Source: Lasiodiplodia sp. COLG20
Lineage: Eukaryota; Ascomycota; Dothideomycetes; Botryosphaeriales; Botryosphaeriaceae
Length of the DNA: 64,000 nucleotides
Assembly: GCA_009801085.1 (NCBI GenBank)
Contig: VNWV01000011.1
Coordinates: forward strand, 1-64,000
Direction of reading: 5' to 3'
The position numbers and the translations under genes are program-made. Positions 1 to 11,738 of the stretch are shown one piece after another. Below the pieces are notes generated by a model. It was not told the DNA's origin. It was given only the letters and a program-made list of their open reading frames with translations, and made no database searches. Every line of letters begins with the position of its first letter. Position 1 is the stretch's first letter.

Positions 1-1177
1 ATCGCGACGCGCAGCAACACGCCTTCTTTGCACCACCCTCATGCCGCCGCAACGCACGCCTTTGAAGGAGCTCTTCGGTCCTCATGCTCCAAATCAACAG
101 TACTCTCCTCACCAGCGCGGCATTTTGCTTGCCTGCCAGGCGTTGGGGTAGAAGCCGGCGTGGTTTCGCAAGGAGCTTAGCGTGCCAAAATCGACAATTA
201 GATCGACCTATCTGCTCGCGTTACTACGCAACGAAGGCCGGTTACAGCTTCGATCTAGCAGGCCTAAGACGCTATTAGATGGCGATAAACGACATATTCT
301 TCGTGTTATTCGAAAAGATCTAAAGATCACGTATAAATAACTGCGTGAATAGACCGGAGTCGACTACAGCAACCGAACAATTATACGACTTTTAGATACC
401 TATAATATACGCAAATAGCGCGTAGCAGGCCGGCCTAAACTTACCGAAGAACACGCTGCTATTCGCCTTGTCTAGGCACTAGAGCATCTAGACTAGACCG
501 ATTAGCAATAGACGAAAGTTATCTAGTTAGATAAGTGCTCTACGAAGCGAGAAGCCGGTAAAAAACGCGAGTGGTGTTTTCGCACACTAATACAAAAATA
601 AGACCGGCTAATAATCTAAACATACGCTAAAGGTAGGGACATATCTATTATAATATAGGGCGCATTTTCTAGAAAGCGTGGCCGGTCTAAATTACACGTA
701 ATAGAGCGTAATCTAGTAGTAAAGCGAAATAGCTACTCGACTAACTCTTATCTATAAGTACTCGAGGAAAATATACTATAAGTCTAGCGAAGAGGCATGC
801 TATTTATATAGAATAATACCTCTATTCATATAGCTATTAAGATACGCGAATAGTTTTAAGAAAAACGCGTAAATATTATTCGTTGGCCGGCATGCAGCCT
901 GAACTTAAATCTAATTAAACACGTCTAGTTTCATTTAAAAGCGAAGGTCTTAAAGCTTTATCTAGAGCTTACAAACGCGTCTAGTGGCGAAGAGACTATT
1001 AAAGAGAAGCTGAGGCAAGCACTAGAAGATGCGTAGGAGCAACTGCCACAGTCGTTATTCGACTCGTTGTTGGGTAGTATGAAACGCAGGTGCGAGGTAG
1101 TAATTACCGCAGAGGGCTGGCATACGAAGTACTAGTAGAAAATCAACACCAAATTCGATCTCAGCAGTCATTTTTAA
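1..1177 (+). mobile_element. RIP-degraded Tc1/mariner-family DNA transposon (left end outside window)
   Basis: The stretch carries one long relic of a Tc1/mariner transposase in a single frame. Both outer boundaries are uncertain: the left end lies outside or at the window edge, and I could not find an inverted repeat after the coding part that pairs with the first 40 bases. TpA and CTAG are strongly enriched after about position 280, as expected from repeat-induced point mutation, while the first about 160 bp look less affected. Confidence 0.85.
41..1177 (+). pseudogene. Tc1/mariner transposase pseudogene, about 378 codons with about 20 in-frame stops
   Basis: Reading from the ATG at 41 keeps one frame to the TAA at 1175-1177 with no frameshift, but about 22 internal TAG/TAA codons interrupt it. 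The N-terminal half resembles a mariner HTH region (for example LLDGDKRHILRVIRKDL). The catalytic core is recognisable but mutated: the position of the usual conserved Asp in the DN motif reads NN (near 810), and the usual SPDLNPIE block reads SLNLNLIK (near 900). These changes (P to L, D to N, E to K, Gln and Trp to stop) are all explained by C-to-T on one strand or the other, the RIP signature. The intact protein would have the usual 340-380 aa length. It cannot be active. Confidence 0.88.
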
Positions 1178-1894
1178 CCCATTAGCGACTTTGTATAAGC
1201 AGCAGCAAGCATGCGTTGAGAAACAACGAAGTTGGTGAGGAATCGTGATCGCTTACGATATCCGACCGTGCGAGAACTTTTGTCCACTCACTGTATGACC
1301 ATGGTGTATGCCAGTGAGTAAGTTCAATTACTCAGTCATGTTTTATATAACTCACTGGCAGATTTTGTACTCTAGAACTTGGGCCGAAAGACTCGCTGCA
1401 TCTCCTTACGTCAAAGGCAGAGTCAAGGACGGAGATGGCAGATCAGATTTATTATCAGCATTTTTCTGGGACGCATGTCAAGCTTGTAAGATGTGAGAGT
1501 ACATTTCAGAGCTACAGCGGTCGGTATATCACGAATGTAGCAGTGACGAAGGATGACTATCAAAGCAGATGCTATCTCATTGAAGTGACTGACTTTTGAC
1601 CGTGACTGGTGAACCGAGAAATTCCAAGCAGTAGAGAAACAAGTGATGACGCCAATGGCCATGAAAATAGAATTCCTACGCGAAGCCTATAGACATTATT
1701 TGTTACAATGAGAGTGGAAATGATGGCCGTACGGTGAAAATGTAAAGAAGGCGGTTGCCTGAAGCAACTTTTTTCAACAAGCAAAGACCAACAATAATGA
1801 AACACAGAACCAATGCCTGCTGAGTGACAGTACCAAAGAGAAAAAGGAAGAACAAGAAAAGAGAGAGATTGAGCGAGTAGTGGACCGTAGCCCC
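1178..1894. other. Intergenic, no gene seen
   Basis: This stretch lies between the transposon relic and the 3' end of the NACHT-TPR gene. The short open frames here have no recognisable domain. It probably holds the 3' untranslated region of the gene ending at 1895. Confidence 0.5.
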
Positions 1895-4800
1895 TTACAC
1901 TGCTCTCACAGGCAGTTGACTCATCTGACTTCCATAGCTCGAAGCCCTCGACCCATGCATGGCGACATGGTTACTCACCTTCCTCAACGCACTCGCCCTC
2001 TTCGCCCTACCCGCAACCGCACCATCAAACAGCCCCACACCACCTTCCTTAGCGCCATCATACCCCACCGCCGTCAACGAAAACGTCTCAGGCGCCTTCC
2101 ACCCAGCGCCCGTCTTCGCATCCACCTTCATGGGCCACTTCTCGACGGGCGCCATCTTCCTCTCACCCCACGCGCGCTGGCTGCCGTACTTTTGCGACAA
2201 CTCCCCAAACAACTCACGGAAGCGGCCCGCATCCACACCAGCGCCGTTCCACCCACCAGCAGCAGCTATGCACCGCTGCGCGCCCTCCAACTGCGCCAGG
2301 GCCGCCTTGGCGCTCTCATCCGCGCTGCCACCCACCCCATCCTCGCCATCCTCCTTCGCACCAACACCGTTCGCCAACCTTGTCAGCGCATGCTCGTGCA
2401 GCTGCACCGCCTCCGAATGCCTGCCCCGCGTGGTATACAGACTCGACAACAGCATCGTAAACTGCAGCGTCGCGACATCCAACGGCCCATAGACGCGATG
2501 AAGGTTATACCTGATATCCTCCGCGAGGTGAATCGCATCATCCACCCTCCCCTGCGCAGCCCTCGTCTCCGTCAACCGCAACCCAATCGCCAACACCAAC
2601 TGCGTCGACCACGTGCGATGCACCGTGCGGTCATGCCACAACGCGGCCAACACGTGCTCGAGCACGTCGTAGCTGCGCTGCTCGTCGCCCAGCACGACGA
2701 CGATCTCGTTGAGCTCGGTGACGGCCATGTCGGTCAGCGAGATGCCGAGCGCGGCGCACGCCTCCAGCGCGTGCCGCAGCAGCGCGCGGCTGAGGTCCAG
2801 GCAGCGCGCGTAGATGCCCGCGTCCGCCGCCTGCTTGACGCTGTTCTTGTCCGTGCCGCGGCCCGCCAGGTACAGGCAGAGGCGCGCGACGGCGTGCACG
2901 ACGGCGCCCGACGCAAAGCCGCCGACCAGCGCGACGTAGCGCTGGATGAGGGCGGCGAGGGAGAGCGCGTTGGCGGGGCGCGCGGCGTTGGCGTATTCGC
3001 GGACCGTGTTGACGGCGTGCTCGATGATGGTGATGGAGATTTGGGTGGTGTTGGAGTCGTCTTCGGAGTCTGAGTCGGAGTCCGAGTCGGACATGTTGGA
3101 GAGGAAGATGGAGAAGAAGGCTTCGAGGGTGGTGCGGTGCGTCTGCTTGTCGACGACGGTGGTGGTCGACTCGACCGACATGTGCTCGGCGAACTTGGCG
3201 AAGAGCTCCTCCTCGACGCGCTTGGCTTCTTCCGTGCGCTCCGACTCAAGCAGGAAGGTGCGCAGCCGCACGCCGCGGGACAAGATGGTGGTGATGTGCA
3301 TCGACGTCGTCGACGACTTGCTGGTGCTCGACGACAGCGCCTCGAAGTACGCCGAGTACAAGAAGATCTCGGAGCGGATATCCGCCATCGCCGCGCTGAA
3401 CGAACGCTTCCCGACCGCCGTCTCTTCGAACGCGGCGAGGAAGACGGCCAGGCTGCTCTCGGAGCGCTTCGTCTCGCGCAGCTGCTGGAAGATGGAGGCG
3501 CGCAGCTCCTTGGAGACCGACGCCGCCTCGGCCTTGAAGCCGTGCGCGACGTACGTCTGGGCCAGGCTGCGCGCCGCCTCGAACACGCGCTCCGAGCTGC
3601 GCTCGCTCTTGAAGATCTCGAGGACGGAGGAGCGCAGGGTGGAGACGGCCTTGGAGGTGCTCTCCGTCGTGTTCTGCCGCTTGTAGCTGCTCACCAGCTC
3701 GCGGGTGGCGGTCAGGCTCTCCGACGAGGAGACGCCGTGCTCGGCACGGGTTGAGGAGAGCTGCTCTTCGTGGAGGGAGATGGCACGCGAGGAGGACGTC
3801 TCCTTGGACGAGTACATCTTGGCGAGCTTCTGGCGGGCGAGGGAGGAGACGGTAGTCGTGGTGGTGGTCGTCTTGGAGGTGGAGGTGGAGGTCTGGCTCG
3901 TGGACTGCGAGCTGTTGGACCTGGTCGTCGTCATGCTGGTCTTGCTGCTCTGCTTGAGCGCCTCCTCGTACAGGCGGAGCGCCTCCTCGCGGTGAGACTC
4001 GCTGCGCTCGCACAACTCAGCCAGCTGCAGCGTGGCGCGCACGGTGCGCTCGTGCTTCTCGCCGTACAGCGTCTTGCACGTGGCCGTGTACTCGACGGCG
4101 ACCTGGCGCAGGGCCTCGTACTCCTCCTTCTTGCCGGTCGACAGCTTCTCCAGCACGAAGCGGTACCGCTCGTACACGACCTCGACCCACTCGCGCAGGT
4201 CGAAGTCCTTGGAATGCGTGGTGACGGTGAGCCACAGCGCGGCGTAGACGCTGCGGGCCTCGCCCCACGCGTGGTCCTGCTCGTACAGCTCGCACAGCGT
4301 GAGGCTCGGCTCGACGCCCTTGCGCAGGATGCAGCCCTCCTCGTGCTTGAAGGCGAGGTGGATGTGCCGGAACGCCTCGACCGCGTCCTTGCGGCGGCCG
4401 AGCTTGCGGGCCAGCGCGCCGTACTCGATGAACATCTCGATGGTGGTGTTGTGGGCCTTGCCCAGGCGCTGGTGCAGGTACAGGCACAGGTCGTGGTAGT
4501 AGGTCACAGCGGCGTCGAAGCGGTAGATGCGCTTGTGGTACTCGATGACGGCGCGGGCCTTGCGCACCACCCACTCGTGGTGGCTGCTGTTCTTGGACGA
4601 GCGCAGCAGCAGCGTGCGGAAGACGTTGCGGTAGATGGTCTCGGACCGCTCGATCTGCAGCTGCTGGAAGCAGCACTCGGCCAGGCTCATGGCCACCTCG
4701 ATCATCTCCTCCGAGTGCTCCTGCACGTTGGACTCGCGCGTCTCGATCGAGGCCCACGTCTTGCTGAGGATCTGCGAGTAGGTCGTGGCCGCCTCGTGGT

Positions 4801-7800
4801 ACTGCTCCTTCTTGTAGTAGCTGGACGACAGCGCCATGCCCGTCTTGATGACTGACGATGACATGGACTTGTTTGACGACGACATGGACAGCGACGACTG
4901 GAACACCTCGCGCAGCGTCGACTCGTCCTCGGTCGTCAGCGTCGAGAAGTTCGACGTCGACGAGGTCGTCGTCTCCGTCTTGGTCGTGATCTCCTCGCTG
5001 ACGGTCTCGGCGAGCTCGGTGGCCACCTCTTCCGACATGGACGAGGACTCGGTCGACGACGACGACTTGGTCTGCTCCCACAGGCGCGAGTAGATGGAGC
5101 GGGCCATGCTGAACGACTTGAGCGACTTGAACTCCTGGGCGATGGCCTTGACGCGCTTGAAGACGGACGAGCTCTCCTGGCGCGACTCGTCGGTGGTGGT
5201 CACGACCTCGGAGTAGACGCCGCGCATGACGGCCTCGGCCTCCTCGGTGCGCTGGTGGCGGCGCAGGAAGCGCGAGTACTCGACGGCGACGTCGACCTTG
5301 GTCTCGATGGACGTCGACTTGGTCGTGGCCATGACGCTCTTCCAGTAGCTGACCAGCACCTCCTCGGCCTTGGCCACCTCCTTGCGCTCCTCGTACATGG
5401 CCACCAGGTTCATGGTCGACTTGACCCGCCGCTCGTCGTTGACCGACAGCGTCTTGCACACGTAGGCGTGGTAGTCCCGGACGATCTCGAGCACCGTGTC
5501 GTGGCGATTGGTCGCCTTCAGATGCTGCACGAGCGTGTTGTACACGGCCGTCGTCTCCTCATGGAAGTAGCCGTAGCGCTCGATGCTGACGTTGTACAGA
5601 TCGCGGTACAACGACACTGCTCTGTCCGTCTCCGAGATGGACACGTACAGCTCGGCCAGCGTCTTGGTGTAGCGGATGGTGCGCTCGTGCGACACGCCGC
5701 CGGTGCGCTTGTGCGTCGCGATCAGATACTGCAGCATCTCCTCCTTCCGCGTCACCACTTCGGTGCGCTTCTTGACCGTCAGCGTGTCGGTGGCCGTCAC
5801 AAAAGCGTGGGCGCACTCGAGCGCCACGGTCGTGTCCGACGACGAGATGGTCCGGCTGATCTGCCACGCCTCGTACGCGAGCGACGTGACCTCGGTGCGC
5901 CGCGTCTGCGTGTAGTGCTGGATCAGGAAGACCATGCTCTGCAACGTCGCCGTGGCGTGCACCCCCAGGATCGTCTTGCGCATCTCGAACGCGATCCGCT
6001 GGTTCGTCTCGCGCTCGACGCTGACGCTGCCCCAGCCGAAGCACGCGCCCTCGAGCACCGCCAGCAGCGTCGAGCTGGGCCAGCACTTGCGAAGACGAAC
6101 GTCGATCTCGGTCTTCTTCTCAGTACTATAGAAGCGGGAGACTCGGAAGTGGTCCACCCAGTACCTTGTCGCGTACTCGAGCAGCGCGTGGCTGTCGAAG
6201 TAGGTGCGCGCCTCGTACGGCCGGGCAGGCCGCCAGGCGACGTCCGTGTCCTCGTGGACGTAGTGCTTGACGTACGCCAACAGCCGCAGCGTCAGCGACG
6301 ACTGCGCCTTCTTGACATCGAACGTGAACTTGTCCGTCCGGAACTCGACCAGGTGCGGCCGGAAGCTGGGGTGCTTCAGGCAGACGTGGCCCTCGACGAT
6401 GTCGACGAGCGGGCCCACGGCGTGCCGGATCGTCTCGGTCACGTCGTCGTAGCGCACGCTGATGGTGTGGTTCTTGGTGTCGATTTCAAGCAGCTGCTTG
6501 ATCTCCGTGATGGTTAGTGGTCGGTGCGCCGCGAGGATCCAGGACAGGATCGCCCGCGTCTCGACGTCGGCCAGCTGCAGCTCGTTGACGTGGTGGTCGA
6601 CGAAGTGCTCAATGCTCTTCGGCGCCCGCGCGAGCCACTGCATGAAGCCCGAGGGCGTGCGCTCGTGCTTGAGGCACTGGAAGGCGCAGTCGGCCCAGAG
6701 GAAGGAGCCGTGCGATTTCTCGGCGATCTTCTGCGCGATCTCCTTCTTGTCGGTGATGTTCATGCCCGACATGCGGTCGTTCTCGTCCATGCGGGACTCG
6801 ATGAGCAGCTGGATGTCGTGAAGGATGTTCTTCTCGCTGATGGAGAGGTGCTGCGTCTTCGACGGCGCGGGCTTCTGGAGAGGTCGGCTGAGGACAATGA
6901 CCTTGGAATGCCTGTCCACAGCGGCGACAGAGTGAAGATGATCCAACACGCCGTGCTGATCACCTGTGATTTGATCAAGGCCGTCGACGACAATCATCAG
7001 CTTCGAGTGCGAAGCCACGTGGGCAAGACCCTCCCAGAGGACTTTCTCAACCGCGGCAGCAGGGCTGCCGTTGGAAGCCATGTCCATTGCTCGCCGAGCG
7101 CTGGAAATGAGAACTTCATCACCAATGTTCCTGTTGAGCGTCTGCATGAAGAGGTCCTTCACCAGGCTCAGCGAAGAAGTCGTCTCGGGGATGTCAGTCC
7201 AGACGCGGTAGAAGACGACATCGTACTGATCCGACTCCATTGAGCCACGTAGAGACTCAACAATCCAGTCCGAAAGCATCGCCTTTCCGCAGCCGCTGGG
7301 GCCAGTGATCAGCAGCATCTTGTTGTTCCTGATTACGAAGTCGTTGAGGTGGTAGTTGAACCATTCGCAAGTGAATTCTGCCCTTTCGCTACCGAGAGAA
7401 TGCCTGCCCATCATGAGCTTCTGGACAGCTCTGTCGGAAGGCTCAAGGAAGCTGCGAATATCGTGGAAGTTGTCCGTCTCCGCTAATCGTTGTCAGTAAT
7501 CACCAGACACAGGCGGGGATTGATCAAGTACCTTCTGAGATGCTCTTCATGTGGACTGACCACAAAGCATCAGCTACGTGATCCCGATGCTGGTAATACG
7601 CGTTAATGTAGACATTGAATTGATCATTGAAATCTTCCATGTCAATCCTCTGGTCTCCTGTCAAGTACGTGAGCAGTCAAGGTCAGCAAATGGTGACTGA
7701 GAATTACCTTGGCTCTTGCCGACGTAGTGCATGCTGATAGCGCATGTCAGCTCCATGAGGTCAGAATACGCGTGGGCCAGCCCACGGCGAATCTCAGCAG

Positions 7801-8722
7801 TGGCCGTCAAGAGCAGTTCTTGACGAAGCAACAGCGTGATCGACATCCCCAGGCGGTTGAGGACGCTGAAGACCTTGGTGAGGACCTTGATGTGCCGAGG
7901 TCCCATCTCCAACAACGCCAGCACGCTATTCCAGATCATCCTGGACGCATCTTCGCTGTGGAGCATGAATGTGTGCACGATGTGATGGAAGCCGTAGACG
8001 TAAGTGCAGAAGCCTTCGGCCCAGCGGAGCACCTTGTCCCACTTGCTGCCACTGTGCGGCATGAATCGCAAGCGCTGGTCAGCAACGGCATCGAGGAAAT
8101 CCTCGAAGCTGCTGATGTTGTCGAGGAACATGTCTGAGGATCCTCCAAACCGTACCTAGCATTGCAAGGTTAGCACTGCTCCGGCCTGCAGACGGGAGCG
8201 GCAATACCCTCATCGACTGAGTCATCCGGATAGTCCTCTCCCGGAGGATGCTCGTCTTCGTCGTACTTGAAGTAGGGGAGTGAAGGACTGGACTGGAAGA
8301 TCCATATCCATTGGAGCGGCCAATTCCATTGTATCCGTTGGTGCCATTGGATTCATGGTAGCCATTGCTACTGGTGAAGCTATCTCGCTTCTCGGCAGTC
8401 TGTACTTTGGAGGTGGAAGCAGAGCTCGACCGGGTCGACTGTACTTCCGGTGCGGCCATGTCGACGTTCGTTGGGGGAAGAGACGTGGTAGAGGGGAGCG
8501 ATTGGTTTGAGGTGACTGCGGTTGCTTTTGTGGAGCTTCTGAGTATAAATTGAGTGTTTGGTTCGGTTTCACGTGTTGAAAGGGGTGACAGCCAACTTAC
8601 GCAACGGTCTCCTTCGGCTCCACAGTCCGGGGTTGGAGCGGAGGTTCAGGGTGCAAGCTACGGGTAGGGTCGGAGGAGCAGCAGGAGGCTGATTTCTTAA
8701 ACCACTTCTTTATCTTACCCAT
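1895..8722 (-). CDS. NACHT/STAND P-loop NTPase with TPR repeats (NLR-like), 2204 aa
   Basis: Five exons join in frame: 8722-8601, 8538-8208, 8155-7708, 7657-7532 and 7482-1895; introns are 49-62 bp with good donors and CTAAC/CTGAC branch points. I chose the ATG at 8722 because it opens with MGKIKKWFKKSASCC, a basic segment with Gly2 and a Cys pair that could be acylated; an in-frame ATG lies at 8809. After a Ser-rich linker comes an all-helical domain (about residues 160-310) resembling the DUF7708-type domain found upstream of fungal NACHT modules. The P-loop GPSGCGKA is at about 403-410 and the Walker B-like IVVDGLDQ at about 506-513. TPR-like helical pairs fill the remainder, broken by Ser/Thr-rich runs and an acidic SDSDSDSEDD stretch. 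Such proteins are fungal counterparts of NLR sensors, some acting in heterokaryon incompatibility; that role here is inferred. The Walker A Ser/Thr is replaced by Ala. Confidence 0.85.
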
Positions 8723-11465
8723 GCCCTCGTCAAAGCTGGAAGGAAGGGCAATTAAGTATGGCGGGTGGCGGCAAACCACATTTTTCAGCTCCCGTCGTTG
8801 GCATGTCATTCAGTGCATGCAACCGACGAGAAGGGAAAATGGATCGATGGCCATTGCGAGAAACGGCGCATCCGTGGGAATGCCCGATGGCGCATGTTAC
8901 GCGACAGCCACGGGCCAGGGTGTGAAGGGATGCTGCAGCTACGCGACGTGCCTGGTCAAAAGCAGGGGCTTGGCTGAAGCCCGCAACTTCTTCGCTCAGA
9001 TGTGGATAGCGCGCTTCTGCTATAGTGGGGTCTCAGCAAATGACGCACTTGCACTACGTATTGCGGCGAAACCGATCCCAGCAACGCTTATCTCCGACTC
9101 GTCCTCGCAGGGGCTAGTGTACCCGTGCTAATTGTCGATCATAGGTACCATTTCCTATATGCGGAAGCCATGTTTGGATGCAAACAACTTATCTAAGCAA
9201 CTTTGGTACGCTACGCTTCGCTACCCCGCATCTCCACCAGCCACTCCAAGTCCCTGGTGAAAGCAGAGTGCTCAGAGCCAAGATGATTCCAATTGTCAAT
9301 GTGGTCAGATGGGCCATCGTTGGCACGGATATGTTGAAGCTACGACACACGATGAAGAAGCTACGCCTCGTTGAGATTTCCCCATCTCTTGATCGGAACC
9401 AGACTGTCGGAGTGGATTCCGCCTCCGCCACCCCTTGCTGACATTTAGGAGCGGGCCATCCGTTCTCAACACGTTGTAATTCGGGAACGCAGGGGAATTA
9501 CGGACCCATGTCCGATTCTCATCTCGACACTCACTGCACCCTTTCTTTTCTTCGGGGCGCGCGATGGATCGTGTTGATTGCCGTGCATGCGTGAGGCTTT
9601 AATGCTCAGGTGTGTGGTTGGGACCACCCATTGTAGCATGCAGATTCCCTGCGATTGGATGCAGCCCATGTTTTCAGGGTCGCTGGTCTGGTGGTAACAC
9701 GAGCGCCACCTAAAACGCGTGGAACGTCGATCATATGCGTAACTCACACCACCCGGCGCTTCCGAGATAGGCTAACAGGGTCCTGAGCATTTGGGAGAGC
9801 GCATGCTTCGTTCATTGGACCCTTCACTTACCTCGGCTGGTGTTTTGTCCTACACCAGGTTGGCGTTAGGTATGCGGTTATTGGCGGTGGAATTCTAAGC
9901 CCTTCTTCAGGCTGTCAAACCTCATCACGTACGCGATAGGTAGTCTTTCAAATCAATGTCTGTCCATTGAATGCTGCCCAAACACCATTGACCGGTAAGA
10001 ATCAAGAGAGCCACCCGCTCTCAGTGGTGCTACTTCCGATATAGGAGATACGTCGTGTAACATCCATACATCACATTGCACGAGGGGAACGTTTACCGTC
10101 AGCACCGTGGCTCTCGCGCCACGTCATCTACTGGTCAGTTTGACTCTTACCCCAGTGTGCGATTGATTGCATGCATACCTGAATGTGGGGACTGCGCACA
10201 ACATACTGCCGGGTTCCGGTGAGCTAGTCTCATCGTAGTCGCCCACATGGCATGCATGTAAGGTTTCTTTAGGGACCGGTCAAAGATCTTCCTGGACAAA
10301 TTCATTCCAACTCACGCGCATAAGGTAATTGATGATGCTCTCCATCTCTGTAAACACCCTAGACCCCCTCTGCAGCCGCAGCTGAAAATTCTTGCGTTGG
10401 AGTTCCTTTTTCGGCCACCACAATATGAATGATCCCATTTGGGTCACAGTTCAGCCAGCCTCAAGACGGGAGACCCGCCACGCTTTCCCACCGTAGCACC
10501 GGGCCCTAACCGCGCGCTCCACAACCCGCCGTACCACCTGCATCTATGCGGCGGCACCCAGCCACCTCCAGCCGTTTTCTGGTAACACTGCCTGCCGGGG
10601 CCCGAGCCATTTTAAAGTTTGCGACAGCTTGCCTTGGTCGAATCGTCTCCCACTCATTGGCTGTTGCCCCACTTTCCCCACGCTGCAACGGCATGCCTAT
10701 CGACGTGGTGTTGCACTCGAAAACTCACCGGTAGAATGATGTAGCCCTCCTGTTTCTTGCCGGTGCGAGGTGAGAGAATCCCGCGGCGGGGGGAGAGCGC
10801 TTCGACAGGGAACATCAAACTCACACCCTAATGCCTTTCCGGGACCGGAAGCAGCCCCTCGCACGCCTCCCATGGTCCAGACGGAAATGACAGGGACGGG
10901 TGGGGCAGTGATTCTCGGAACCCAGAGTACATGAGCGAACACGATGGAGCCTCAGCCGAAACTAGTACGGATCGTAGCCGGCGCTAGTCTGAAGCTATGT
11001 GCCGTGATCAGCACTAGTTGTCAGCCACCACATAAGCATAAGTGTGTTGCTACAGGGATACCTACAACAGACGGCTTTGACAACGCCAAGATGCCCGCCC
11101 AGCCTTAAGCGCCACCCATCACTTCAGCACTCCAAATCCTTCCACCAGTATTTGCATTTTCAGCCAAGTTCGCCATTGGTTGCGATTCTGTGTAGATAGG
11201 CCACGTAACCGTTCTTCCCGCGTCGCTTCGCTTCGTAAAGGCTGGCTGGCTCAGCTGAGCCACAAGGACGCCGGTGGGATGGGAATACGAATCAATTGAT
11301 CAGTTCACCTCGAGCAGCTGGCAAATCCGTCTATGGCGCCATGCAGCTAGCCACTTTCGGAGAGCAAAGCATTTTACCCCATCTTTTGTTTACTTTCTGG
11401 GAACATGAGAACGGCTGCGCACGCGCTGAGTAGTCTTGCACCCTTCCATTTCAGTGATCCCAGCC
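8723..11465. other. Long gene-poor intergenic region
   Basis: About 2.7 kb upstream of the NACHT-TPR gene with only short, low-quality open frames (136 aa or less) that match no family I recognise. It must hold the promoter of that gene at its left end and the 3' region of the DUF3433 gene further right. No tRNA was recognised. Confidence 0.45.
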
Positions 11466-11660
11466 CTAATTCTAGTCGAAAAGCGGAAACCCACCCTCTA
11501 CCGGCTAAAGCCAAGCCTCCACCAAAACTCACTTGCAGAGATCTAGACTTTACTGTCATTAAGTTCCACGGCGATTTCAGAAAAAACAAAAGTATCGGTT
11601 TTAGTCAAGGGAGTTGTTTCGCCGCCAAAGGTTGGAATTCAGTTTTTCGACTAAAATTGA
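11466..11660. repeat. Possible MITE-like inverted repeat, about 195 bp
   Basis: A left arm around 11466-11488 (core TTCTAGTCGAAAA) has an imperfect inverted copy around 11637-11660 (core TTTTTCGACTAAAAT). The sequence just outside the right arm, TTAGTAATTACCCT, resembles the end of the better-supported MITE at 24.3-24.5 kb. No target-site duplication was identified, so this may be a decayed element or chance pairing. Confidence 0.3.
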
Positions 11661-11738
11661 GCTAAGCTTTAGTAATTACCCTATAAAAGATTTATCCGCA
11701 GTGAAAGACATTCTACATTCACGAAGTGGAGCTTTGTA

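Noticed and set aside
5255..6517. 420-aa plus-strand open frame opposite the NACHT-TPR gene
   Set aside because: It is rich in Arg, Leu, Val and Asp with no domain, and lies wholly antisense to a convincing gene of biased codon usage; such frames arise in GC-rich coding DNA.
8721..9131. 136-aa plus-strand open frame over the NACHT-TPR start region
   Set aside because: It overlaps the first coding exon of the minus-strand gene antisense and has no family resemblance.
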